A stretch of 64,000 bases of DNA from Kitagawia praeruptora (GCA_037693485.1 CM075344.1:24760501-24824500), one strand, 5' to 3'; shown: positions 9,517 through 22,364, counted from the stretch's first letter. Numbers and translations: made by a program. Notes: a model not told the origin generated them from the letters alone.

Positions 9517-10206
9517 TTTTTTTTGATAGATATTTGTTTGATAACTTTAAGTGTGGAACAAATTTTAATAAAAAAAGATGCCAGAATTATTATTAAAAAG
9601 TTATTATTTTTTATTTTTTTACAATTAATACTTTTGATTAGCACCCTTCATTAAAGATACTTTAAACAACTTGGCAGATTTTAATCTCCTTCATTCCATT
9701 TTATGTGAGTTTGTATCTGGATAAATTTTTATTTTTTATAATTTATTTTGAAAATACTTTTGAATAAAATTATAGACGGTATTTTGAATTTTTAAATTCA
9801 AAATACCATCTATAATTTAATTTGAAAATACTTTTGAATATGAAAGCCAATATGTACAGTGTTCCGTGTTCCTTTACAACAGTGACTTGAGCAAAGGAGA
9901 GAGGAACAAAGGTGGACGGAGGTGAGTACGTAGAGCAGGTGGTCGTAATTAGAGCAGTAAGTGGTGGTGGAGGTGAGAGAGATTCAATCGCGAGATAGAG
10001 AGACCGAGAGAGTGAGATAGAGTCGAGAGTTAGTTTTTAGTTTTTGTATTTTTAGTTTTAATTAGTTTTGTGATTTAATTTGTCTTGAAGGGGGAATAAT
10101 TGTAGGCGGGGAGAATATTTGGTGAAAGGGAGGAAACTTTTGGTTAAAGGGGGGAAATTTTGACTAAGAGGGGAAAATTTTAACTAAGGGGGAAACAAAT
10201 GAAGAA
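9517..10206. other. Intergenic DNA, no gene recognised
   Basis: This stretch is AT-rich to about 9840 and then purine-rich (GAGAGAGATT, GGTGGTGGAGGTGAGAG) at about 9890-10030. Runs such as GGGGGGAAATTTTGACTAA repeat loosely at 10120-10200. No open frame with a recognisable domain is present. Confidence 0.5.
9769..9816. repeat. Near-perfect hairpin
   Basis: Arms of about 23 bases, ATTATAGACGGTATTTTGAA and its inverse, lie almost back to back with one mismatch (C versus T). The hairpin is flanked on both sides by direct copies of TTTGAAAATACTTTTGAATA. This may be a very small MITE or its scar. Confidence 0.65.
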
Positions 10207-10380
10207 GGGCGCGCGTTTGATTTTATTAAAGCTGATTTTAGACATCGGTTTTAAAATAAGTGATGTTTAAGAAAAACAAAGACATCAACTTAATGCGGGG
10301 TGATGTTATTACATCTTTAACATCAATGATATTTACATCCGATGTCTAATGTGTGATATTTGCTACGGTTCTAGTTAATT
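10207..10380. repeat. Cluster of ACATC / GATGT words, possibly a transposon end
   Basis: GACATCGG, GTGATGTTTAAG, GACATCAACTT, GATGTTATTACATC and CATCCGATGTC occur in both orientations within about 120 bases. Dense words of this kind are found at sub-termini of some CACTA elements. No partner end was found. Confidence 0.35.
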
Positions 10381-11126
10381 TTATCACTCATATATCAATT
10401 ATTTGTTGATATGGCGCTTGTCAATTTTTTTAATATCAGTCATACACTGTTAAATGTTGTAGGCAATGTACGCATTACTTTATTTTCTGTATGTTTTCTA
10501 TTCTGTCATGCACTATTATGTGCTGAGACTGTACTCTGCATTGTTTTACTTTCTGTATATACATTGTGTCTTTATTTAGTTCTGCACTTTTATGTGTTAA
10601 TACCTGCATATTTCATTTTCTATATGCATTTTCTGTTAAATCATTATACGTTTATGGTTATAGTTATTTGTTCATCTGTGCTGTGCATTTCCATTATATT
10701 CCAAATACTTATTGTGTCCTCGCAAGCCCGGTATATTTAGCTTCCGGACAGCTATGGTTGAAGTTAATTCTCGAAGTTAACTATAGATCGTTATGGTTGC
10801 AGATGCTTTCCTTCAAACAATTATCTATCGCTATGGCTCTGGTTGGTTTTCTTTACATGTATCGAAGATACCTTGCATCATTTTTTGTTTTTTCATATCA
10901 TTCATGTGCGGCTATGTTTTACAGCAACTACTCATCTTGTTGCAATCTAAAAATTACCCTTGATTTTAGGGGCAAATAATGGATCATAAATTAAAATATC
11001 AATGGTTCAGGCCCAATACGAAAATTAGCAGGCCCAATATATTTACAAGCACAATCCAATTGTAGGATTAAAGATCTAAAATGAAGATAAAAGATGGGAA
11101 AAGGGGGAAAAAGAGGAGGACACACA
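10381..11126. other. Intergenic DNA, no gene recognised
   Basis: Two overlapping plus-strand frames (10411-10740 and 10566-10979) translate to hydrophobic, Cys/Phe/Leu-rich strings. They arise from T-rich DNA and show no family motif. The final 120 bases are purine-rich and end CACACACAAAA, the left target site of element A. Confidence 0.5.
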
Positions 11127-11131
11127 CAAAA

Positions 11132-11650
11132 TGTTAGATATAATTGATGTAATTACTAATCAGTGTTTAAGTGATACAGTGCTAAAACAGATTTTAAACT
11201 GGAAGTAGTCAGAGTTTGAATAAACGCTGACGGATGGAAGCGCAAACGCTGATTACTGGAAGCGCAACAGAGTTTGTTAACAGTGATTGAAGATTAATTG
11301 AAGATAAACATGGAAGCAATATCTTTGAAGATTGGATAGCTATCAAAGAGATTGAGTTGACTTAGAAGACATGTAGCAATCGTAATTGATATCAGTTGTA
11401 TAGCTTAATTGTAGGAGTATCAATTTACGATTGTATAGTAGCTGTATTTTTATAAATACAGTTAGGTTAACTCTAGAAGGGTATCGAACATTTGATATAT
11501 TGATTCATTGTAACCTAAGCAGCTCTCTGTGATATTTTACATCACTGAGAGAGGAATTATTAATTCCAAACCATTTTTAATTAGAAAAACGTGTGTTCTT
11601 GTTAATCTCTCATACAGTACTTGATTATATTTTATGTATTCGACCTAACA
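11132..11650 (+). repeat. Element A 5' LTR
   Basis: It is 519 bp, TG...CA bounded, with a TATA box (TTTATAAATACA, about 11449-11460). Relative to the 3' LTR it lacks about 32 bases after GAGTTTGTTAA, so the 5' copy has a deletion. Primer-binding site TGGTATCAGAGCC follows at 11653-11665. Confidence 0.95.
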
Positions 11651-11652
11651 AG

Positions 11653-11665
11653 TGGTATCAGAGCC
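11653..11665 (+). other. Element A primer-binding site
   Basis: TGGTATCAGAGCC, two bases after the LTR, complements the 3' end of initiator tRNA-Met. Confidence 0.9.
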
Positions 11666-11712
11666 AATCTGTTACTCTATTACAGTTTAAGATCCAAACA
11701 CAATAATAATCA

Positions 11713-13270
11713 ATGGCAGAGATTCCTCCTCCATCAGGTTCTGAGAAGGCTCCTACAACTGTGAGTCGTTATGAAACTATTAGGGTTCCTATTCTTAGGC
11801 CAGCAGAATATGCAATCTGGAAGGTTAAGATGACTATGTTTCTGGAGGCTACGGATCCAGAATATCTAGACAGGATTTATGAAGGTCCTCATATGCCTAC
11901 CAAGTTATCTGTTGCTACTGCTGGACAAGAGGCTAAAACAGTTCCAAAGGAAAAGAAAGATATGACTCCTGAAGATCTTTCATCTATTGCAAAGGATACA
12001 AAGGTTAGGCATCTACTTCATAGTGCCTTAGACAATGTTATGTCTAACAAAGTGATTAATTGCACCACTGCAAAAGAGATCTGGGATGCTCTTGAGGTTA
12101 GATGTCAAGGAACTGCTGCTATCAAGAAGAATAGAAGAAACATACTCACACAGGAGTATGAGCACTTTGAGGCTAAATCTGAAGAGACCATGAAAGAAAC
12201 ATTTGACAGATTCTGTAAACTGCTCAATGATTTGTCATTGGTAAACAAAGAATATGATCTAGAAGACTCAAATCTCAAGTTTCTTCTTTCTCTACCTGAA
12301 AAGTGGGATGTGAAAACAACCACCATAAGAGATAACTATGATCTTGCTGATACTGAGATTTATGAAATCTATGGGCTGCTCAAAACTCATGAATTAGAAA
12401 TGGAGCAGAGAAATAGAAGATCAAGTAAGAAGTTAAAATCTGTTACTCTTAAGGTTGAGGAGAAACCTATGAAGAAGAAAACTAAAGGAAAGGCTTTAGT
12501 TATTCATTCTGAAAGTGAATCATCAAACTCTGATGATGATTCAAACACATCTGAATCATCTGACTCTGAGGATGATGAAGAGGAAATGAAGAAGATGGTT
12601 GTTTTAATGTTGGAAACCTTCAAGAATTTGGGTTTCAAGAACTTCAAAAAAGGGAAAAAGGTTTTCTAGAGATTCAAATGAAAACAAGAGGAATTTCAGG
12701 AGGTCTGAGAGAAGGGAGACCAAATCTGGGAAGAAGGACAAGTCTGAAATTCAATGCTATAAGTGTAAGGAGATGGGTCACTATGCTCCTGAGTGCAAGA
12801 AGGGTAAAACTGAGAAGGCACTTTTCACCAAAGGCATAGATTGGGCAGACACTTCAGATTCAGATGAGGAAATCAACTATGCTCTCATGGCTTCTATTGA
12901 GACAGATTCTGAAACCTCTGAAAACAAGGTACCCCTTACGACCTATGCCTATAATACTGATAATATAACTGAATTGAGAATTTATCTTAAGGCATTGCAT
13001 ATTAGTTATAGGGATCAGACTTTAGAAAATGAGATAATAAAGTCTGAGAATTCTGAACTTAAACAGAGAAACAAAATTGTTGAAGAACAACTTGAAAAAA
13101 TGTAGCTAGTTCCGAAAGAAAGAGATGATGCTATTTATCTCGAACAGGAGTTGCTAGAAAAATATAAGCAATTAGAATCTGAGTTGGAAGAGAAAAATCA
13201 CATAATTAAGACATGGACTCATTCTGGAAAAGACACTAATGAGGTTTTTCAATCAGACACTGTTGGTCTA
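11713..13270 (+). pseudogene. Element A gag, 5' part, frameshifted and interrupted by B
   Basis: The start is ATG 11713, 62 bases after the LTR. Residues 1-230 match the copia gag (UBN2-type) fold, with the W-x-V-K-M region near residue 37 and DxFDRFCKLLNDL. Acidic Ser/Asp-rich sequence follows. The frame ends at 12669 after an indel in an A/G run at about 12648-12662. It continues in another frame with zinc knuckle CYKCKEMGHYAPEC (about 12751-12795) and an in-frame TAG at 13103-13105. Element B inserts after 13270, inside the TSD GTCTA. The same frame resumes at 25451, so B itself did not shift it. Gag forms the virus-like particle and binds element RNA. Confidence 0.9.
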
Positions 13271-14010
13271 TGTTAACTCGAATAACTTGTAGAAGGGGGG
13301 GTTGAATACAAGTTATATAATCGTGTCTGATTTTTGCTTGATTATATGAACAAGAATAAACGAATGAATCAAACTCTGTTTGTATTAATAAGATCATATA
13401 CAAACTCTACCAAAGGTGTACAAATACCTTTAGCAGCTGCTGACAATACAAATCTCTCTCTCTGTTTGTTTCGAACTCTCGAATACAAACCTTATACAGA
13501 GCTACGCACACGAACTCAATTTTTCACGCTTGTTCGACACTTTTTACAATGATATTGAGAGAGTATTTATAATGCTACCTATCAACTAATAACAGAAAGA
13601 TATAATCTATACATGACAATGTTCTGCCTTCTAGTCGATAGTTTCCATCAATAGAAAACTCTTTCCTTCATAATATCTTCTTGCTTGTTCTTCAAACAAC
13701 GATCCTGTTTTATAGCACTTGCCAGTTTCTGTAGTATCCATAATGACATCATCAGTAACACGACTGATATCAGGATTTCATCTTGCATCAATATCTGATC
13801 ATCATCAGTATTAGATCGTCATCAGGATTTGCTCTTTGTTCCTGACATGTAGTCTCTGATACACTGTTCATTCCTGACTAAACTATACAGATAACTGTCT
13901 TACACATAAATCCTATAAAAAGTGCTAAATCCTTTATAAGATCAGGATTACAAGAAGTATAATGTGTAAATTCTATTCTTAACATCACAACTTATGAATT
14001 ATTCCTAACA
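13271..14010 (-). repeat. Element B 3' LTR
   Basis: It is 740 bp. Its U3 region (13740-13960 on the plus strand) is crowded with ATCAGGAT / CTGATATC / CATCAGTA words. The polypurine tract abuts it at about 14012-14020, reading AGGGGGAGA on the minus strand. Confidence 0.93.
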
Positions 14011-14308
14011 ATCTCCCCCTATTTATGCTTTAAAATCTGAAGCATAAATCTAAGTTGTGGATGTCAAAACATATAACAATACAACCAGAATAGAATTTAT
14101 GAATGTAAAATTATGAAGTTAAGTACCTTCTTCCCAGATGTAGACATTTATCTAGTACTTAGAAGAAAGAATTTTAACTATTAATGCTGCTCTTCCTTTA
14201 CCACTTCCTAGCTGAGATTCACCACTGTCACTCCTGGTTCTTCTTTTTACTTCCCTTTGTCTGCTCTTTATCTCCCCCAGCTTTATCTCCTCCAGTCTGG
14301 TGGTGTTG
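14011..14308 (-). other. Element B 3' untranslated region with repeated polypurine motifs
   Basis: On the minus strand GGGGGAGATAAAG-type words occur repeatedly between the env-like stop and the LTR (around 14330, 14275-14300 and 14012-14020). Only the last directly abuts the LTR and is the expected plus-strand primer. Confidence 0.7.
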
Positions 14309-17300
14309 TTATTGTCTGTGAATTGTCTTTATCTCCCCCTTTTTGACATCAGCAACATTAATTCCAAGAGATTCAGAAACAGAACAAATGATATTCATCA
14401 GAACTGCTTGATTTTCCATAATTGTGACTTGGTTATCTTCAAGTGATTGAAGTCTTGTTTGAATACCAATTTGAGAATTCTGAATATCTTTCAAAACATC
14501 AGAATGAACTTCAATGTTGGAAGTGCTTCTAGTATCTTCAGTATCAGAATCAGAAAGAACTGTATCTTCAAGTCTTGTAGAAGAAGTTGCTTGAGTTGTA
14601 TGATATTCAAGTAATAAAACCTGATTAGAAGTATCAACATCTTCATCTTTCTGATCTGGAGCTGAAACATGATCATCATCTCCTTCACCAGTATTATGTG
14701 TACTAACATCTTCAAATCCTGACTCCTCCTTATAGTGATCAGAGACTGTAGATGTCTCAGTTCTAGCTGATATTAGAAGTACATACAAAGGAACACTAGG
14801 ATCATTAGGAACTTCATCTGGTACATATGTATCAAGAGATTGCTTTATCCTGGCACCTCTTCTGTTAATGATTCCTGCAAGCCTCTCCTTTTGCTTCTGA
14901 GTTTTAACTTCTGGCTTTGCATTGTGATGTGCTTGGTCATTCTTCTGATACATTTTGATGAATGAATAAGTACCAGCATCCATACCTAAATTTTCAGACC
15001 AAGATTCGGGAAAAACCTGATCCCAGAAATCAAATGATGGTTTCCTAATTTTCTCTCCCTCACTATGGAGTTGATCATCCATACCCTCATTCTCACTTTG
15101 ACTTACTAAAGTCAACACTCTTTCTACCTCACCTTTTGCCTGGTCAGGAGCCAGCCTCTCTGTTTGTGGATCTAAGTCCATCTTTTCAAGTGTATCACTC
15201 AAATTTGGATAAGTGCTCTCATGACCTACAGAAAAATAGGGTTTAGAAGGAGTTTTTATACCTGAACTCACATGGAGAGAGGGTTCCTCATATTGCATGT
15301 GGCTTGAGGTTTTCTCCAATGAGTGAGCTGCTATAGTCTCTGAATCCTTACAATCATCTTCTTTCCTTCCAGAGACTACAGGCTCCAGTATACCACTTTC
15401 AGGTTCTTTACTAGACTCTGATGTCTTCAGTAATACTTCATTAGACACCATAGTTAGTATATCACCGTCTTTAAGTGTTGTTTGCTGAGACACACCCTCA
15501 AGCTGGATAGACTCTGACTGAACAAAATTTGTTTGATCTTCATAAAAATCAACCAAAATCATTCCTCCCATATCATAGGGTATCTCACTTGCATTCTCAG
15601 TCATCACAGAAGTCCTTTCAACATCAACTATCACAGCTCCTGAGTCATCCAACCTCTTACTAGATGGTTCTTGTGTTGCAGTGACTGTGATCTGATTTTT
15701 CCTACTATTCACCACTGGTGCAATAGTATCTTCTGTTGACTGTTTCTCTCTATCTACTTCCTCCAGTTGTTCACCTTGAGCTGAAGCATCTTCAATAATG
15801 ACATCATTGTCAAATAAATATGCATGAAGTGATTGAAGTGCAACATGCTTCGAGAGTCCAAATTTCTTGACTAATTGTCTTCTGACAGATACATAGAAAT
15901 ACATCTTCATTAAGTCAAGTCTTTGATGTAGAAGTCCATATTCATCTGGAAATAAAAGTTTTGGTACTCTTTCAACCAAAAAATCTAGAACAGGCCTTGA
16001 CAACTTCACTTTGAGAGAAATTAATCTCATATCCAGTCTGTATGATAATGTAGTTTCCCATGAAGAATCAATATCCAGATCTCTCTTGTCAAATACTGAC
16101 ATAGATGTAGCTTGATGTGTAGAAATCTGCATAATGTTAGTTGGACTAGACTCTGTGTGTGTAGGTGACAATTGAATCTTTCTCCTTGTTCTCCTGGTAT
16201 AGTGAGCAAAAGATTTATACTGAGAAGACTCAAGAGGTGTAGACACAGAATTGATCTTGGGATGAGATCTTTGTTCAATAGACACAGTCTTTTGAGAGAC
16301 AGTATCCAGTAACTGTTTTCCCTTTTTAAGAACTACAGCCTTTTGAGAGACTGCAGCCTGGCTGTGACTAGGTTTTTCATCTCTATGTGCTAACAAAGAA
16401 AGTTGAATTGCAGCCTTCAATTCTGCTCTCTCAGCAAGAGTTAAATCATCATCTTCGCTAGAATTACTACTACTTGACACAACAAATCTTCTCTTCCTTA
16501 CAACTGATGTCTTTTGAGAAACACCAGAGGTTGGTTTCTTTGAAACAATAAGCTGTGGATCAAAATTTGGTTCTTGAATTGTTTCAGAGACTATAATGTT
16601 TTGGGCTACTTGGGTAGACACAGGTGGGTTCTCCTCCAATTGAGATTCCTGAGCCATTTCACCACAAAAGAAAGAAGAATTGTAGAAAGTAGGAAGATGA
16701 GTTTTAAGAATTACCTGAAAATGATGTGGATAGTGAATTGCAGGTATTTCATCTAGATTCTTTTCATTGTCCTTCTTTGTAATGTCAGAGAAAATTCTCT
16801 TATGCTGTTCATAAGAAGAAACACAATGTTTCCTACCAAATCTAGCTTCAACATCAGGAATAAAATGGTTAATAAACATTTGCATAAATCTATGATAATA
16901 AACCATTTTCCTGTTTTGATCTCTTAACCCAAGTTTAATACTCATCTGACTTAAGATAATATGACCAATGTTAATTACTCTGTCATAAAGCAAACTATAA
17001 GCAATATGTGATGTAACAGAAGTAATTTGCTGAAAAGAACTACATTTACCAGAAAAACATTTAGCAATTTGATCAAAGTAAAAAGACCATTCCTTTCTAA
17101 GAAAAGACCTATTCAACTGGCTCATGTTGTCTAGAGGTCCACTATAACCTCATTCAGACAACATAGTTCTTATATTATCATCAGATGGTACATTCTCATA
17201 AATATCAGTAACAGGTAAGCCAAGTACTGAATTAATAACAGATTCAGTAATGTCAAATGAATCTTGTCCTAAATGTAGAACAATCTTACCTGATTGACTC

Positions 17301-17539
17301 TGAGTAGAATCAATTACCTCAGCATTCTCCCAAGCTTGTGAAATAGCTGCTTGATTAATTTGTGGAGATGCTGTCAATGCATAACTTAATGGTCCATTTG
17401 CCAGAAAGTCCATGATTGGATGAAAACCAGATAACACTCCTTCCTTGTTGGTGATAGCTGCTACATGATTGTTTGTCATAAAATCGAAGTCACCAAACTT
17501 GAAGGCTACTGATTTAGGTAATCTTCTCTGAGCTGCCAT
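14309..17539 (-). pseudogene. Element B env-like ORF with one nonsense codon
   Basis: The ORF starts at ATG 17539 and stays in one frame to 14309, except for a TGA at 17150-17152. Without it the product would be about 1,076 residues. The first ~230 residues form the most conserved part (HLGQDSFDITESVINSVLGL and FLRKEWSFYFDQIAKCF). They match the same region in A, C and D. The middle is Ser/Glu/Asp-rich and presumably disordered, and the C-terminus has a short coiled-coil-like stretch (LEDNQVTIMENQAVL). I see no convincing signal peptide or transmembrane segment. The 'env-like' name reflects position after pol in Sireviruses, not demonstrated envelope function. Confidence 0.85.
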
Positions 17540-19020
17540 TTTTGATCTGAAAAGAACTTGAAAAATTCTTGAAATGGATTAGTGATTTTGAAAACTCGAG
17601 AGTGGTTTTTGCTTTAGAGAATGTAAAATTAGAGAAAGCAATTACACGATTAGAGTTTCAAAACTAATGTATTTCACAAATCTTTCAGACCACTATCCCA
17701 CGTTGACACGTAGATTGACAGGTGTCAGTCCCTGAAAAGTGCGGTTACCCACGATTTTTGGAAAATAAAATCCAAAATTGATTTTCATGAAATAAATCAG
17801 GGTATAAATAATCAATACTGATCAGCTTCCTTTTCCTGTTGATCTCTCATCAAAATAATCACAAAATACAATGTGATAATAATTCTCAAATCCTGATGAT
17901 CACACATGAAATCCTGATCAATATCATCCTGATTCCAGAGACTTAATATGGAGTTTCCACGTGGCATTTTTCTTTTATCTGAAAAAGAAATAAACAATTA
18001 ATCTGAACAAAAATCAATTGGTTAGATATATTCAATATTTCTTGAAAACAAGAAATACAGTCACACGCAATAATTAGCATCTGACTTCATTAAGACTTCC
18101 AAGTGACTGTTCAGCTTCTCACGTCTTTCTTTAAAAGAAATAGACTCATAATGCCATTCTCCATAAACCTTTCAATTTCTTTTCTTCTCAACAATGCTCT
18201 TCAAACCAAAATTCCATTCAAACCCATTCTTTAGATCTTTCACGGTCAATGAACATCCTGTTCTTAATCATCTCTTTGAAAAGACAACTCTTCTCATCGA
18301 ACTAATCATGAATGGATTGGTTTTCGACAATATCCAAAGGTTTCTCCTAGAACATCCATCTGTTGGATACAATCTTCCCCTAACCTCCTCAAAACTTGAG
18401 GATGAAGAATTTGGCCGAGAGTCTGAGGTTGATCTTGACGGAGATGCTATTCATTTAAGTTAGCTGCTCTCATTCAAGTCGCCCAGACAAGGAATCCAAG
18501 AGTAGACGAGGCTATTCATCCCCTGATGGATTTCTTGAGATGCTCCTTGTCCTGTACCTCAGAATTCATATCAATAGACAAGTATAGAATTATCAGAAGA
18601 AATTAGATAAAAAGATGTTGTATTTCATTTCCAAATATGTAATGATTTCAATTAATGAAAATACAATTTCTTGTTATCTACTTGTCTTTTGATTACTGAA
18701 TGATGTATAAATTATCAGTATGCAAATATTAAAACTTGCTGGTATAGACTTAACACATCACAGAATTAGATTATTACACAAAGTAAACGTCAGGATCTGA
18801 AACAATTTTCATAATCCTGATACTGACACAATACTGATGACGTCAGCATCCTGATAACAAATCTAATCCTGATGATTATTAACAAGTCTATTATACTGAA
18901 ATTTATAAAGGCAAAGTGTTATAGCTAAAGCATTTAACAATCAAATATAGATCCTGACAAGAATATCAAGTCTATAAGCAAAGAACAACATACCTTGCTA
19001 CATTTGCAGATGTTAAAGAT
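17540..19020 (-). other. Element B spacer between pol and env-like, promoter-like and divergent
   Basis: This 1.5 kb stretch separates pol from env-like. Next to env-like it is a CT-rich leader. At 17958-17963 there is a CACGTG G-box, and CTACGTGTCAACGTGG lies near 17700-17715 on the minus strand. On the opposite side lies an 89-codon ORF on the other strand (18194-18463), itself preceded by a CT-rich leader. The part near pol (18720-18970) is full of CCTGAT / ATCAGGAT words also seen in the LTR. Confidence 0.6.
18194..18463 (+). CDS. Antisense ORF in element B, 89 aa, unknown
   Basis: It is read opposite to the retrotransposon genes. The ATG has a good plant context (CTCAACAATG), and the preceding 40 bases are pyrimidine-rich like a leader. 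The product begins MLFKPKFHSNPFF and ends with an acidic tail (EVDLDGDAIHLS). A matching ORF of the same length lies at 53577-53308 in element C. About 13 of 18 differences between the two copies change the amino acid, mostly in the first 60 codons. I therefore see no sign of purifying selection between these copies. I recognise no family. It may be a captured host fragment or chance. Confidence 0.4.
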   Translation: MLFKPKFHSNPFFRSFTVNEHPVLNHLFEKTTLLIELIMNGLVFDNIQRFLLEHPSVGYNLPLTSSKLEDEEFGRESEVDLDGDAIHLS

Positions 19021-22000
19021 CTAAAAATTTAACATTCCTAACTCACTTACTAGTCTACTAAATGTAGTCTCATCAAGTGGTTTAGTTAGAATATCTGCAA
19101 GCTATTTGTCAGTAGGAACAAAATGAAGTTCCACAGTACCATTCTCAATATGTTCTCTAATAAAATGATACCTGACATCAATGTGCTTAGTCCTTGAATG
19201 TTGAACTGGATTTTCTGCAATTTTAATAGCACTAGTATTATCACAAAACATAGGAATATTACTAAGTGTCATACCATAATCCATCAACTGATTTCTTATC
19301 CAAAGGAGCTGTGCACAACAACTGCCTGCTGCTATGTACTCAGCTTCTGCAGTTGAGGTTGAAACAGATTGTTGCTTCTTGCTTGCCCAAGAAACCAATC
19401 TATTTCCCAAGAATTGACATGTACCTATAGTGCTTTTCCTGTCTATCTTACACCCTGCATAATCAGAGTCTGAATAGCCAATTAGAAAGAAATCAGATTC
19501 TCTAGGATACCACAAACCAAGATTTGGAGTTCCTTTGAGATATCTAAAAATTCTTTTCACTGCAATTAAATGAGATTCCTTAGGATCACTTTGGAATCTA
19601 GCACATAAACAGGTAGAAAACATTATATCTGGCCTACTTGCAATTAGATATAACAATGAGCCTATCATGCCTCTATAACTAGTATTATCCACACTCTTCC
19701 CTTTAGGATCAGAGTCTAGTTTAGTGGCTGTTGTCATGGGTGTTTTTGCAACTGCACAGTCTTGAAAGTCAAACCTTCTTAAAAGATCTTTGATATACTT
19801 TGACTGATTAATGAAAATACCAGTCTCAGTCTGTTTGACCTGCAAGCCTAAGAAATAATTTAATTCACCCATCATGCTCATCTGATACTTAGACTGCATA
19901 AGCTTGCTAAACTTAGCACACAACTTTTCATTAGTAGAACCAAAAATAATATCATCAACATAAACTTGAACTAAAAGCAATTCACCTTTTATCTTTCTAA
20001 AGAATAGAGTTTTGTCAATTGTACCTCTTGTGAAGCCATTTTCAAGAAGAAATTTAGACAAAGTCTCATACCATGCTCTTGGTGCCTGCTTTAGTCCATA
20101 GAGTGCCTTGTCAAGTTTGTAGACATGATTTGGAAACTTTGGATCAACAAATCCAGGTGGCTGTTCCACATACACTTCCTCATCAAGTTTGCCATTTAGA
20201 AAAGCACTCTTTACATCCATCTGGTATACCTTGAATTTTGAATGAGCTGCAAATGCAAGAAACATTCTGATTGCTTCCAATCTTGCTACAGGTGCAAAGG
20301 TCTCATCATAATCAATGCCTTCTTCCTGAGAATAACCCTTGGCTACCAGTCTTGCTTTATTTCTTACAATCATACCAGATTCATCTAGCTTGTTTCTGAA
20401 AACCCATCTTGCACCAACAATAGATCTATCTTTAGGTCTTGGTACCAGTTTCCATACTTTGTTTCTCTCAAACTCATTTAACTCCTCCTGCATTGCAATT
20501 ACCCAATCAGGATCCTGTAAGGCTTCTTCAACCTTCTTAGGTTCATTCTTTGAGAGAAAGCAACTATACAAGCATTCATTTTGAATTGATCTTCTAGTTC
20601 GAACACCACTATTTGGATCACCAATTATCAAATCTTCAGTATGATCCTTTGTCCATTTTTTAACAGGTGGTAGATTAACTCTGCTAGTCTCTCCCCCTAA
20701 GTTAGTGGTATCTCTTGTAGAAGAATTTTCTCTACCTTCAAAAACTCTCATTTGATCAATAGAATCAGTAGATTCCATATTGCTACTAGTTACTGATATT
20801 CCCTCAGTAGACTCTAAAAGATCAGTTCCTGATGGAGTATACTCTGAAACATCAATTCCTGATGGAATAGACTCTGAAAGGCTAGTCTGCTCCTGATGAT
20901 CTCTGTGTTCTCTTTGATTTATTTGCTCCCCCTCAACAGTAGCATTCCTTTGAGAAGCAATAGAAATTCCTTCTGGAGAACCTTCATCATCACTGGAGAG
21001 TATCTCAGAATTCTTCAGATTTTCAAATTCCAATTTGTCATGGCTTTCATCAGTTTGCAGAATTCCAAATTTCTTATCATCAAATGCAACATGAATTGAT
21101 TCCATAACAATGTGAGTTCTGAGATTATAAACTTTGAAGGCCTTAGATGCTGAATATCCTAGAAAAATTGCTTCATCCGATTTGGCTTCAAATTTTCCAA
21201 GTTGTTCTGGATGTACTTTTAGGACATAGCATTTGCATCCAAAGATGTGAAAGTATTTCACACTTGGTTTCTTTCCTTTGATCATCTCATAGGGAGTTTT
21301 TCCATGACCATTTACCAAGGTACAATTTTGAGTGAAACATGCAGTGTTAATAGCTTCTGCCCAAAAGTAGGTCGGAAGTTTTGCATCTGCAAGCATGGTT
21401 CTTGCTGCCTCTATGAGAGTCCTGTTCTTTCTTTCCACTACACCATTCTGTTGAGGTGTACCAGGTGCAGAAAACTGTTGAGTGATTCCATTGTCTGCAC
21501 AAAACCCCTCCATTGTAGAATTCTTGAATTCTGTACCATTGTCACTTCTAAGTACTTTAACTTTGTACTCAGAGTTATTCTGAATATTCTTGAAGAGTTC
21601 AATGATTTGCTGAGGAGCTTCATCCTTCTTGTGTAGAAAGAACACCCATGTAAACCTTGTGAAATCATCCACTATCACTAGAGCATATCTTTTCTTGCTG
21701 ATAGACATAATGTTTACTGGACCAAACAAATCGAGATGTATCATGTGAAATGGTTCAGTAATTGAATTTTCAGTCTTGCTCTTGAAAGTGGTTCTTCTTT
21801 GCTTTCCAAGCTGACATGCATTACAAAGTCCATCTTGCACATAATTTTCCTGAGGTAGGCCTCTCACCAGATTGTGCTTAACAAGTTGATTAAGCTTCTT
21901 GAAATTAAGATGTGAGAGCTTCTTGTGCCAATTCCAGCTTTCATCACTTGTTGCTTTGCTGTAGAGACATCTAAAAATTCCTTTAGATGTATCACTTAAG

Positions 22001-22353
22001 CTGGCTTCATATATGTTACCATGTCTTTGACCAGTTAGAACAATGTCTCCATTCTGCATATTCAAGATTTTGCATCCTTCTCTGTCAAAGATTGATTTGT
22101 AACCTTTATCACCCAGTTGACTTATACTTAAAAGAGTATGTTTCAAGCCTTCAACCAGTGCTACATTTTCTATGATGACATTCCCCAAAACAATTGAGCC
22201 ATATCCCAGAGTTTCTCCTTTGTTGCCATCTCCAAAAGATATTACTGGGCCAGCTTTCCTCTCAAACTTTGTAAGCAGGGACTTCTTTCCAGTCTTATGT
22301 CCAGAGCATCCACTGTCCAAGATAATTGAATACTTCTTTCCTGTGCCCTGCAA
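19021..22353 (-). pseudogene. Element B pol (protease-integrase-RT-RNase H), late nonsense codon
   Basis: A single frame runs from about 22353 to TAG 19104-19102 (1,083 codons) and, past that stop, in frame to 19021. Protease has DSGCSGHKTG near residue 13. The integrase zinc finger has HKKLSH and CNAC, and the catalytic set is LDLFGP, RSDNGTEF and PQQNGVVERKN. RT has YVDDIIFG; RNase H has DSDYAGC and STAEAEYIA. All catalytic residues I can check are present. The nonsense codon removes only the last ~27 residues after RNase H. The frame has no ATG at its start and is -1 relative to gag. An acceptor-like TTTGCAG sits at the junction. Confidence 0.93.
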
Positions 22354-22364
22354 ACAAAAAGTAA

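Noticed and set aside
10411..10979. Hydrophobic ORFs suggesting a membrane protein
   Set aside because: They are T-rich DNA read in overlapping frames and have no family pattern.
13334..13552. 72-codon ORF repeated at 24769-24987
   Set aside because: It is antisense LTR sequence of element B, present twice because LTRs are duplicated.
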